Shown here: positions 6,911-13,335 of the stretch, piece after piece
How positions within the stretch are numbered: position 1 is the first letter of the stretch
How the letters are laid out: every line of letters starts with the position of its first letter
Source of the DNA: Desulfobacteraceae bacterium
Lineage (GTDB): Bacteria > Desulfobacterota > Desulfobacteria > Desulfobacterales > DAOWNP01
Length of the DNA stretch: 13,335 nucleotides
Direction: 5' to 3'
Assembly: GCA_030642545.1 (NCBI GenBank)
Contig: DAOWNP010000027.1
Span: 1-13,335, forward strand
Position numbers and translations under genes: made by a program
Notes under the pieces: model-generated
The model's database searches: none
What the model was told of the DNA's origin: nothing
What the model saw: the letters and a program-made list of their open reading frames with translations, nothing else

Positions 6911-7553
6911 AATACAAATAAATGAAAAAAAAATTATTGTTAAAATTGTTTGTTACGGTCCTGCATTAAGTGGTAAAACAACCAATCTTATGCAACTGCA
7001 TGATATTATTAATCCAGATTACTGTAGTGATTTAATGACATTTGAAACAAAAAAAGACCGAACCCTGTTTTTTGATCTTCTACCTATGATGGTAACATCT
7101 GAATGTGGTTATAAACTTAAAATTAAATTTTATACAGTCCCTGGTCAGGTAGCACACGATGCTACTAGAAAAGCTGTTTTATCAAGATCAGATGGTATTG
7201 TGTTTGTAGCTGATTCTCAAACACATCAGGCTATGAGTAATTTTGAAAGTTTTGAAAATCTGGAAAAAAATGCTTACAGGGTTGGTTTAAATTTTGATGA
7301 ATTACCATTAGTTATTCAGTTTAATAAACGAGATCTTAAAGATATTGTTTCTGAAGAAGAAGTTAAAAAACGCTGGCTGCCAACTAATATACCTGTAATA
7401 TTCAGCTCAGCTATTAATGGAAAAGGTGTTAGAAAAACATTTTTAAATATTTTACAACAAACATACATAAAGCTTAATCAGGATATAAAATTACAGTCTG
7501 ATTTTGGAATCACCTGGGATAAATTCAAAAATTTAATTTCTAAACAGGTTTAA
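6903..7553 (+). CDS. MglA-like small GTPase
   Basis: A 216-residue protein of the MglA family of Ras-like GTPases, which set cell polarity and control type IV pili or gliding motors. Motifs: P-loop GPALSGKT (19-26), the family signature DRTLFFD with Arg53 (the intrinsic arginine finger of Myxococcus MglA), switch II TVPGQ with Gln82, VFVADSQ, NKRD (141-144) for guanine, and SSA (168-170). The family normally has Gly where Ala21 sits (GPGLxGKT). That is the position of the known GTP-locked G21V mutant, so turnover may differ. The C-terminal tail is about 20 residues longer than in typical MglA. No MglB (roadblock GAP) gene is present in the window. The start overlaps the previous gene by 8 bp, and a kinase begins two bases after its stop, so it is embedded in the operon. 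A role in localising or activating the PilB-like motor two genes downstream is the obvious hypothesis. Confidence 0.9.
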   Translation: MPEIQINEKKIIVKIVCYGPALSGKTTNLMQLHDIINPDYCSDLMTFETKKDRTLFFDLLPMMVTSECGYKLKIKFYTVPGQVAHDATRKAVLSRSDGIVFVADSQTHQAMSNFESFENLEKNAYRVGLNFDELPLVIQFNKRDLKDIVSEEEVKKRWLPTNIPVIFSSAINGKGVRKTFLNILQQTYIKLNQDIKLQSDFGITWDKFKNLISKQV

Positions 7554-7555
7554 TT

Positions 7556-8962
7556 ATGGATGAATCTCAAATACAATTTGACGAGTTTGATAAAGAGTAT
7601 AAAATAACTGATTTTCTTTCAACATCTATAATAAACGAAATCTGTCACTGTTTCTCAACTTTTTTCCCTGCTCAGTTTTTTTTCCTTTACCCTGATTACT
7701 CTATTTATTACCAAACCAATCTTCCTGATTTATTATCAAAAGATGATTTTATATCATTTGAAAAATCAAATAACTTTAAGCCAATGGGTATTTTTCAAAT
7801 TAAAAATACAGAAATTATTATAATTCCCATACAACATGAACTTGAAGATATTGGTTATATTGCGTTTTGTTATGATTTACCTCGTCTTTCAGATATAGAT
7901 ACGATTAAAAATATGGCACTGTTTTTTCAAAAAACAATCAATATGATTATTGTATTTAGATATAAGTATTTAATGACCGCAAATCTTCACGGACAAATTG
8001 TTGAAGATTCCTATTTAGAGCTTAAGGAAAAAGCAAATCAACTATCAATATCTGAGCAGAAATATCGCAAATTAGCTGAAAACTTAGAAAAAGAAGTTAA
8101 AAAAAAAACAAACCTGATAAAAATTACTCAGGCACGGCTAATGCAGCAGGAAAAATTAGCTGCTGTAGGACAACTTGCTGCAGGAATTGCCCATGAAATT
8201 AATAACCCCCTTGGATTTATTAAAAGCAATATTGAAGTTCTAAATGAATATCTTATTAATTTAATAAAATTGGGTAAACAAATTGAAAGCTTTAAAATAG
8301 TTTTAAAAAACAGTACAGAAAAGAAATTTAATAATGATATTTTTTTAGACTGGTTTAATAAAACCCAGAGTATAATTGATAATATTGATCTAAATTATAT
8401 CCTTGATGATACAGATGCAATTGTTAGTGAAATCAGACAAGGGCTTAAACGTATTGCTCAAATTGTTTCCAATTTAAAACTGTTTTCATCAATAGATATG
8501 TCAGGTAAAACAAAAACAGATATTAATCAATGTCTTGAAAGTACATTGGCTGTTTTAGACAATATGATTACAAACAAAATAAAGGTGGTTAAAAATTTTG
8601 AGCAGCTTCCGGAAATTAATGCATTTCCCGGAAAACTGAACCAAGCTTTTTTAAATTTAATGAAAAACGCAATTCAGACAATGAACACAGGTGGAATTTT
8701 ATCTCTTAAAACACGATGGATTAAAAATGAAAACCCATGTATCTGCATTATTTTTTCTGACACAGGAGAGGGAATCTCCCAAAAACATTTAAAAAAGATA
8801 TTTGAACCGTTTTTTACAACTAAAAAAGTTGGTGAAGGGATGGGACTTGGTTTATCAACTACATATGAAATTATAAAAGAACATGACGGTGATATTCAGG
8901 TTCAAAGTAAATCAGGCTACGGAACGATTTTTACAATTAAAATTCCAATAAAACAAAATTGA
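7556..8962 (+). CDS. Cytoplasmic sensor histidine kinase with N-terminal GAF-like sensor
   Basis: A 468-residue kinase without membrane segments. Residues about 20-140 look like a small alpha/beta sensor, perhaps GAF (IIIIPIQHELEDIGYIAFCYDL), but I cannot name the family with certainty. A coiled coil (about 145-200) follows, then the HisKA helix with His213 (HEINNPLG), a long helical insert ending in RIAQIVSNLK, N-box Asn371, G1 box DTGEG (402-406), FFTTK and a G2 box GMGLGL (usually GTGLGL). AGG seven bases before ATG 7556 and a two-base gap from the GTPase stop point to translational coupling. It sits directly between the GTPase and the receiver-PilB motor, so the receiver on that motor is the most likely target (inference). 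The kinase half is paralogous to the other two kinases in the window. Confidence 0.88.
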   Translation: MDESQIQFDEFDKEYKITDFLSTSIINEICHCFSTFFPAQFFFLYPDYSIYYQTNLPDLLSKDDFISFEKSNNFKPMGIFQIKNTEIIIIPIQHELEDIGYIAFCYDLPRLSDIDTIKNMALFFQKTINMIIVFRYKYLMTANLHGQIVEDSYLELKEKANQLSISEQKYRKLAENLEKEVKKKTNLIKITQARLMQQEKLAAVGQLAAGIAHEINNPLGFIKSNIEVLNEYLINLIKLGKQIESFKIVLKNSTEKKFNNDIFLDWFNKTQSIIDNIDLNYILDDTDAIVSEIRQGLKRIAQIVSNLKLFSSIDMSGKTKTDINQCLESTLAVLDNMITNKIKVVKNFEQLPEINAFPGKLNQAFLNLMKNAIQTMNTGGILSLKTRWIKNENPCICIIFSDTGEGISQKHLKKIFEPFFTTKKVGEGMGLGLSTTYEIIKEHDGDIQVQSKSGYGTIFTIKIPIKQN

Positions 8963-8984
8963 TTAAAACGGAAATAAAAACAGT

Positions 8985-11390
8985 ATGTCCCGACTTGCAA
9001 ACCTTTTTATTGATAAAAAAAATGAAAAAGATTTAACTTCTTTTGAAAAAAAAGAGATCAAAGAGTATCGTATCCTTTTTGTTGATGATGAGAAAAATGT
9101 ATTAAAAGCCATGCAGCGAATATTCCGCAGGGAAAACTATAAACTCTATTTTGCTGTTTCTGCAAAAGAAGCCCTGGATATTTTGTCTAAAGAGCTTGTT
9201 CATGTGGTAATTTCTGATCATCGTATGCCAGAGATGACAGGAGCTGAATTACTCAAAGAGGTTAAAAAGCAATATCCTAAAACCATTCGTATTATGTTGA
9301 CCGCCCATGCAGATGTAAACGCTATTATGGCTGCTGTTAATGAAGGGGCTGTATATAAGTTCATTACCAAACCGTGGAATGAAGATGATTTAAGACTCAC
9401 AATAAGTCTCGCTTTAGAGCAGTATGATCTTATCAAAGAAAATAAGTATCTTAAAGAAGTACATGATGCCCAGCAAAAAAAAATCAGCCAGCTTAGTCGA
9501 TTTGCATTTGCAGATAGGGGACAATTAGGTAAATTATTAGTAAAAAAAAATATAATTAAAAAAGAAGAATTAGATAAAGCTCTAATAATCCAAACAAAAA
9601 ATAACAAACTACTGGTTCAGATTCTTATTGACACAAGAATTCTTGATGAAAAAGTAATTATAAAACTAATTCAAGATGAATTTAATATTGATCTGGTGTA
9701 TCCAAATGAGTTTAATGTTCCCCACGCATTAACAATATTGATTCCCCGTGAAATTTGCGAAAAATATATGCTCGTTCCTTTAAAAAGAGACAAAGGCAGA
9801 CTAATTGTTGCCATGGCAGATCCAACAGATTTTTCAAAAATTGATGAATTAAAATTCATTGCAGGCCTTCCTGTGCAGCCTGTTCTTGCTGCACAAAGTG
9901 ATATTTTTGAAAAGATTAAAGAGCTGTATGGTGATAACAGTTCTTTGGAACAATTCTTTCAGGATGTTGATATCTGTGATCCTACAGAAAATATCGAAAT
10001 TATTTTAGATGAAACAGACGAAGAAGTTAATATTAAGGAATTATTAGCAAACAAAGATAAACCTTCAGCAATCCGGATTGTTAATTTTATATTATCTGAT
10101 GGACTTAGACACAAAGCATCAGATATCCATATTGAACCTAAAACCAAATATATTATAGTTAGAAACAGGATTGACGGACTTCTGTTCGATAAAATGCACA
10201 TTCCTGTTAATATGCATCCTGCAATTATAAGCCGTATAAAAGTAATGAGCGAGCTTGATATTGCTGAAAGAAGAAAACCTCAGGATGGCAGAGTAACCGT
10301 AAAGACATCCTCCCGGATGGTTGATATGCGCATATCAATTATACCAACAATTAATGGGGAAAAAATAGTACTGCGTATTCTTGATCGCAATGCAACCATA
10401 AAAAATCTGGAAAAACTTGGATTTTTAAAAAAGGATTTGAAAAAAGTCCGCCAGTTTGCAAAGCAACCTCAGGGAATTGTTCTAATAACCGGTCCAACAG
10501 GTAGTGGTAAAACAACCACGCTTTATTCACTTCTTCGGAAAACTGCTTCAATAACTAAAAACCTTACAACTATTGAAGATCCAGTGGAATATTTTATGGA
10601 TATGGCAGAACAAGTTCATATCCGCGAAAAAATTGGTTTGAGCTTTTCTGTTATTTTAAGAGCCATCATGCGTCAGGATCCGGATATAATTATGCTTGGG
10701 GAAATTCGGGATTATGATACAGCAGAAGTTGTTTTTCATGCTGCATTAACAGGTCATCTGGTATTAAGTACTCTTCATACAAATAATAGTATTGCTTCTG
10801 TTACACGACTATTAGACATTGGAATCAAACCATATGTAATCAGTGATGCTCTCACAGGTATTATTGCCCAGCGGCTGGTTCGGAAAATTTGTCAAAAATG
10901 TATTACTGATGATCATCCATCTGATAAAGTCTTAAACTCCCTTAGAATTGATAAATCAAACTCAACAATTGTTCATAAAAAAGGATCAGGTTGCGAATAC
11001 TGTAATCAAACAGGTTATGATGGACGAATTGGAATTTATGAGATATTCCAGATTGACAGGAATATTAAAAAATTAATCCACCAAAATGCAGGTGAATCAG
11101 AATTGATTAGAGCAGCTAATGCATCAGGAATGAATACACTGCTTGATGATGCTGTCTTAAAAATTGGTGCAGGGATTACAACTTGTGAAGAAGTCTTAAG
11201 AGTTCTCGGTCCTCAGGATTTAGATACTTTCAAATGCCATAATTGTAATACTTTTTTAGAGGAGAGATTCCCTTATTGTCCATTTTGTGGTTTTCCTATT
11301 CAACTCATTTGCAAACAATGTGCAAAACCTTTGTCAGATAGATGGAGTATATGTCCATATTGCGGAGAAAAAATTCATGTAACTTCTTAA
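8985..11390 (+). CDS. Receiver-PilB/GspE assembly ATPase with C-terminal double zinc ribbon
   Basis: An 801-residue fusion. Residues about 28-150 are a receiver with D34/D35, phospho-acceptor Asp78 (ISDHRMPEM), Thr106 and Lys129 in KPW. Residues about 178-315 match the GspE N-terminal/MshEN region, but the cyclic-di-GMP motif is degenerate (QLG instead of RLG, conserved Gly replaced). The secretion/pilus ATPase core has Walker A GPTGSGKT (503-510), Asp box EDPVEY (531-536), Walker B DPDIIMLGEIRD (565-576), His box HLVLSTLHTN (591-600) and the tetracysteine metal site (C636/C639, C670/C673). Typical PilB or GspE ends near LRV (740). Here about 60 more residues carry two CxxC-x10-CxxC ribbons (751-768 and 776-793). 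The core motifs look catalytically intact, so this should be a hexameric extension motor driving type IV pilus or type II secretion assembly, directly gated by phosphorylation. Last gene of the operon; no pilin, PilC or PilT is adjacent. Confidence 0.93.
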   Translation: MSRLANLFIDKKNEKDLTSFEKKEIKEYRILFVDDEKNVLKAMQRIFRRENYKLYFAVSAKEALDILSKELVHVVISDHRMPEMTGAELLKEVKKQYPKTIRIMLTAHADVNAIMAAVNEGAVYKFITKPWNEDDLRLTISLALEQYDLIKENKYLKEVHDAQQKKISQLSRFAFADRGQLGKLLVKKNIIKKEELDKALIIQTKNNKLLVQILIDTRILDEKVIIKLIQDEFNIDLVYPNEFNVPHALTILIPREICEKYMLVPLKRDKGRLIVAMADPTDFSKIDELKFIAGLPVQPVLAAQSDIFEKIKELYGDNSSLEQFFQDVDICDPTENIEIILDETDEEVNIKELLANKDKPSAIRIVNFILSDGLRHKASDIHIEPKTKYIIVRNRIDGLLFDKMHIPVNMHPAIISRIKVMSELDIAERRKPQDGRVTVKTSSRMVDMRISIIPTINGEKIVLRILDRNATIKNLEKLGFLKKDLKKVRQFAKQPQGIVLITGPTGSGKTTTLYSLLRKTASITKNLTTIEDPVEYFMDMAEQVHIREKIGLSFSVILRAIMRQDPDIIMLGEIRDYDTAEVVFHAALTGHLVLSTLHTNNSIASVTRLLDIGIKPYVISDALTGIIAQRLVRKICQKCITDDHPSDKVLNSLRIDKSNSTIVHKKGSGCEYCNQTGYDGRIGIYEIFQIDRNIKKLIHQNAGESELIRAANASGMNTLLDDAVLKIGAGITTCEEVLRVLGPQDLDTFKCHNCNTFLEERFPYCPFCGFPIQLICKQCAKPLSDRWSICPYCGEKIHVTS

Positions 11391-11394
11391 TAAC

Positions 11395-11429
11395 AATTAT
11401 ACCCCTGTGAATTTGACAGGGGTATAATT
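11395..11429 (+). terminator. Terminator-like hairpin at the operon end
   Basis: AATTATACCCCTGT (11395-11408) and ACAGGGGTATAATT (11416-11429) are perfect 14-bp inverted arms around a seven-base loop, starting four bases after the stop codon of the PilB-like gene. The GC core is CCCCTGT. A long T-run is missing, but the stem end is A/T-rich and the position is right for an intrinsic terminator. Confidence 0.75.
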
Positions 11430-11553
11430 AAAGGAATAGCAAGAAAATTTATACATAAAGAACAATATCTGTTTGTTAAACATGATAACTCTGCTCCCTG
11501 CAGAAACAAGGGGGAGGATTCGTGTACTTATCACATTGAAATTTTATAAAAAC

Positions 11554-11581
11554 ATCAACAAATCTTTACAGCTTTGTTGAT
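11554..11581. repeat. Inverted repeat ATCAACAAA/TTTGTTGAT
   Basis: Perfect 9-bp arms (11554-11562 and 11573-11581) separated by ten bases. Low GC content makes it a weak RNA hairpin. It could be an operator or a remnant terminator. It lies about 120 bases before the predicted TRAP promoter. Confidence 0.4.
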
Positions 11582-11702
11582 ATAAGGGAACTTGCAAAAA
11601 AGAATATAATTTATAATCAGTAAAAGTATAAATACCCAACCTGCTAAACAACGTTTACAAATAAAATATACTTCAGATAAAGAATCCTTGTTGTATTTAT
11701 CC

Positions 11703-11731
11703 TTGACAATGATATTGCTATTAGATATATA
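11703..11731 (+). promoter_or_regulatory. Predicted sigma70-type promoter of the TRAP gene
   Basis: A perfect TTGACA (11703-11708) and TATATA (11726-11731) are separated by the optimal 17 bases. Transcription would begin near 11738, giving an unusually long leader of about 260 nt before the GTG start at 12002. The strong terminator upstream makes an independent promoter for this gene necessary, which supports the call. Confidence 0.55.
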
Positions 11732-11914
11732 TAAAAAATATAAAATATATTAACAGAATTAAATTGTTCTTTTTAGGTTTAGAAACTTACAAACACTGTT
11801 TTTAATTGTTTTTTTTAGTTTGTATAGTAAATTTAATTTAGATAATATTTTATAAATAGTTTTATTATTTTTGTATATTATTAGTGTTTTAATAAAATTA
11901 AATATTTTTAGTTT

Positions 11915-11940
11915 CTATAAGTAAACATAGTTACTTTTAG
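11915..11940. promoter_or_regulatory. Near-palindrome in the TRAP leader, possible operator
   Basis: CTA-T-AAGTAA (11915-11924) is mirrored by TTACTT-T-TAG (11931-11940) around a six-base spacer, a 26-base dyad with one mismatch per arm. It sits about 60 bases before the start codon. The symmetric half-sites suit a dimeric repressor or an RNA hairpin near the ribosome-binding site. No known regulator is recognised. Confidence 0.4.
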
Positions 11941-11989
11941 TGATTTATATTTGCTTACTTGAACTATCTACAAAAAAAGAATTTTAATT

Positions 11990-11995
11990 AAGGAG
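11990..11995 (+). promoter_or_regulatory. Strong ribosome-binding site for the GTG-started TRAP gene
   Basis: AAGGAG lies six bases before GTG 12002. It is the best Shine-Dalgarno match in the window and fixes the non-ATG start, which is also followed directly by a normal signal peptide. Confidence 0.75.
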
Positions 11996-12001
11996 ATTAT
12001 T

Positions 12002-13093
12002 GTGAAACATAAGAGTTTATTTTATCAAGGAGCAGTTTTAACAGTTTTTATACTTAGTTGTTTAATTAATACAGCACAAGCTAATGATCAAAAAGTTATT
12101 ATAAAGGTTGGTACTCTTGCACAAAAAGATGTATCTGCAATGCGTTATATTGGGGAATCTTTTTTCCCGGAAATTACAAAAGTTACTAATGAACAAGTAG
12201 CATTTGACGTATACTGGGGCGGTGTTATGGGAGATGAAGAAGATTATGTCGGCAAAATGCGTACAGGCCAGCTTCAGGGAGCAGCTGTTACTGCTTCAGG
12301 AGGCATAGCAAATGCAGTTTGTCCTGATCTTTCAGTATTAGGTCTTCCTTTCCTTTTTAATGCATGGGCATTTGATGAAGTAGACTATGTAGTAGGTAAA
12401 ACAAGACCATATTTGCTAAAGGAAGCTGAAAAAAGAGGCTTTAAAATTCTTGTAATTTCAGATGTCGATTTTGACCAGATTTATTCTACCAAACATAATA
12501 TAAAAACTATTGAGGATATAAAGAGGGCTAAAATTTTAACATGGTATGGACCACTTGAAAACAAAATGCTTCAATCTCTTGGAGTATCTCCAATTCCAGT
12601 AAATGTACCTGAAGTTGTTTCTTCAATAAAAACCGGAATTTGCAATATGGCAATATCTCCTTCAATGTGGTGGGTAGGAGCACAGCTTTATACTGATACA
12701 AAATATGTAAATCCTATTCCGATCAGGTTTGTTCCTGCTGTAATAATTATCAATCTAAGTACCTGGAATAAAATCCCTGAAAAACATCAACAAGCCATGA
12801 ATACTGTATGTGCAAAATTTGAAAAAGGGTTTAAAAAAGTAATAAGAGAGTGTAATCAGAAATCATACAAAGCAATGATAAAATATGGAATAAAAGAGGT
12901 AAAAGTAGAACCTGAAGAACTCGCCCGCTTTAAGAAAGCTACAAGACCTGTATGGAATGAGCTTGCTGGTAAAATTTATTCTAAAAAAATTTTAGATGAC
13001 GTTATAGGACTGCTTAAAGAATATAGAGAAAACAAGAAAAATGTAGCTTTGAATAATGATGGTAATAAAGATAAAACAGATACAGATAGTTAA
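12002..13093 (+). CDS. TRAP transporter solute-binding protein, DctP family
   Basis: A 363-residue exported protein that captures a small ligand for a TRAP transporter. It has a basic start, a hydrophobic stretch (about 10-24) and a likely signal peptidase I site after AQA (27). ILSC at 17-20 also resembles a weak lipobox, so a lipoprotein is possible. The mature part follows the DctP pattern: KVGTLAQ, VYWGGVMGDEED, MRTGQLQGAAV, LGLPFLF, IEDIKRAKILTWYG, LGVSPIPVNVPEV and IKTGICNMAISP. Most DctP proteins have an Arg in the K-I-R-V strand that holds the ligand carboxylate. Here the strand reads KILTWYG, as in a DctP subgroup with a Trp at this place, so the ligand may not be a simple carboxylate. 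The C-terminal tail (about 343-363) is hydrophilic and Lys/Asn/Asp-rich. Start: GTG with a strong AAGGAG. No permease genes (DctQ, DctM) lie in the window; they may follow beyond 13335. Confidence 0.9.
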   Translation: MKHKSLFYQGAVLTVFILSCLINTAQANDQKVIIKVGTLAQKDVSAMRYIGESFFPEITKVTNEQVAFDVYWGGVMGDEEDYVGKMRTGQLQGAAVTASGGIANAVCPDLSVLGLPFLFNAWAFDEVDYVVGKTRPYLLKEAEKRGFKILVISDVDFDQIYSTKHNIKTIEDIKRAKILTWYGPLENKMLQSLGVSPIPVNVPEVVSSIKTGICNMAISPSMWWVGAQLYTDTKYVNPIPIRFVPAVIIINLSTWNKIPEKHQQAMNTVCAKFEKGFKKVIRECNQKSYKAMIKYGIKEVKVEPEELARFKKATRPVWNELAGKIYSKKILDDVIGLLKEYRENKKNVALNNDGNKDKTDTDS

Positions 13094-13131
13094 TTACACA
13101 TCACATGTTCTATAAACGTTAGCTGACATAC

Positions 13132-13196
13132 TGATTTTATTGATAGGTATTAGTAACTACAAATCATTTTATCAGACACATTATCTAATAAAATCA
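13132..13196. repeat. Long-range stem-loop after the TRAP gene
   Basis: TGATTTTATT (13132-13141) plus GATA pairs with TATC plus AATAAAATCA (13182-13196), leaving one bulged T and a loop of about 36 bases. It is AT-rich and therefore modestly stable. It may structure the 3' end of the TRAP transcript or the leader of a following gene. Confidence 0.35.
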
Positions 13197-13241
13197 AGTT
13201 ATTACAAGTCACAAAAACAAGTTGACCGGGACATCCGATAC

Positions 13242-13278
13242 ATATTAAAATCGTGTTCAGAGAACACGGTTTTAATAT
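13242..13278. terminator. Long hairpin downstream of the TRAP gene, probable terminator
   Basis: The arms 13242-13258 and 13262-13278 pair over 17 bp (core CGTGTTC/GAACACG, one G-U pair) with a three-base AGA loop. It lies about 150 bases after the TRAP stop codon. The AT-rich outer stem could serve as the weak A-U tract of an intrinsic terminator in either direction, though no separate T-run follows. If it ends the TRAP message, the binding protein is transcribed apart from its permease. Confidence 0.5.
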
Positions 13279-13335
13279 AATCCCTGAAAAAAAAGATAAA
13301 ATTGCCTTTTCACCTTAAACTTGAAAAAATTAGTA

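Larger units (their letters stand above)
11391..12001. other. AT-rich intergenic region between the operon and the TRAP gene
   Basis: About 611 bases without a convincing gene. It contains the operon terminator, a small GC-richer patch with CTCCC/GGGAG complementarity (11494-11516), an AT-rich 9-bp hairpin (11554-11581), a consensus promoter (11703-11731), a very T/A-rich leader, and a near-palindrome just before the next gene (11915-11940). A 32-codon frame at 11482-11580 has no ribosome-binding site and is not called. Confidence 0.55.

Noticed and set aside
9218..10551. Several minus-strand open frames of 60-130 codons
   Set aside because: They lie opposite the receiver-PilB gene, whose conserved motifs fix the coding strand.
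11482..11580. 32-codon open frame in the intergenic region
   Set aside because: No ribosome-binding site, no recognisable family, and it ends in the right arm of an inverted repeat.

Overview
The window is very AT-rich (visibly near 70% A+T) and gene-dense on the + strand only. Long histidine-kinase/receiver arrays, HDOD and HD-GYP outputs, an MglA-type GTPase, a PilB/GspE motor and a periplasmic TRAP binding protein suggest a Gram-negative bacterium of the Desulfobacterota (former Deltaproteobacteria), plausibly a sulfate-reducing Desulfobacterales. The taxonomy is inferred from gene content, not proven.

Layout. Positions 1-705 have no convincing gene. They hold a 44-nt hairpin (100-143), an imperfect 27-bp direct repeat (241-267 and 619-645), a good sigma70-type promoter (501-528) and a hairpin at the predicted transcription start (533-569). 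From 706 to 11390 eight genes run in one direction with gaps of 72 bp or less and one 8-bp overlap, ending at a perfect 14-bp terminator-like hairpin (11395-11429). In order: a KaiB-PAS-histidine kinase (SasA-like); a receiver-HDOD protein with a one-base frameshift and Glu at the phosphorylation site; a receiver-histidine kinase; a receiver-HD-GYP protein with a repeated N-terminus; a receiver-PAS-like protein; an MglA-like GTPase; a GAF-like/coiled-coil histidine kinase; and a receiver-PilB/GspE ATPase with a C-terminal double zinc ribbon. After a 611-bp AT-rich gap with its own promoter comes a separate TRAP solute-binding protein (12002-13093), followed by two stem-loops.

How the genes may work together. 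Three soluble histidine kinases share one catalytic design. Four of the five receivers are close paralogues placed on different outputs. The set resembles a self-contained phosphorelay that feeds a polar GTPase, a (possibly reduced-activity) cyclic-di-GMP phosphodiesterase and a pilus/secretion assembly motor. The KaiB domain on the first kinase suggests input from a KaiC-like protein encoded elsewhere. The working hypothesis is a KaiC/phosphorelay-controlled switch acting directly on a type IV pilus or type II secretion motor, with MglA giving spatial control. No pilin, PilC, MglB or KaiC is present in the window, so the link to pili and to KaiC is inference.
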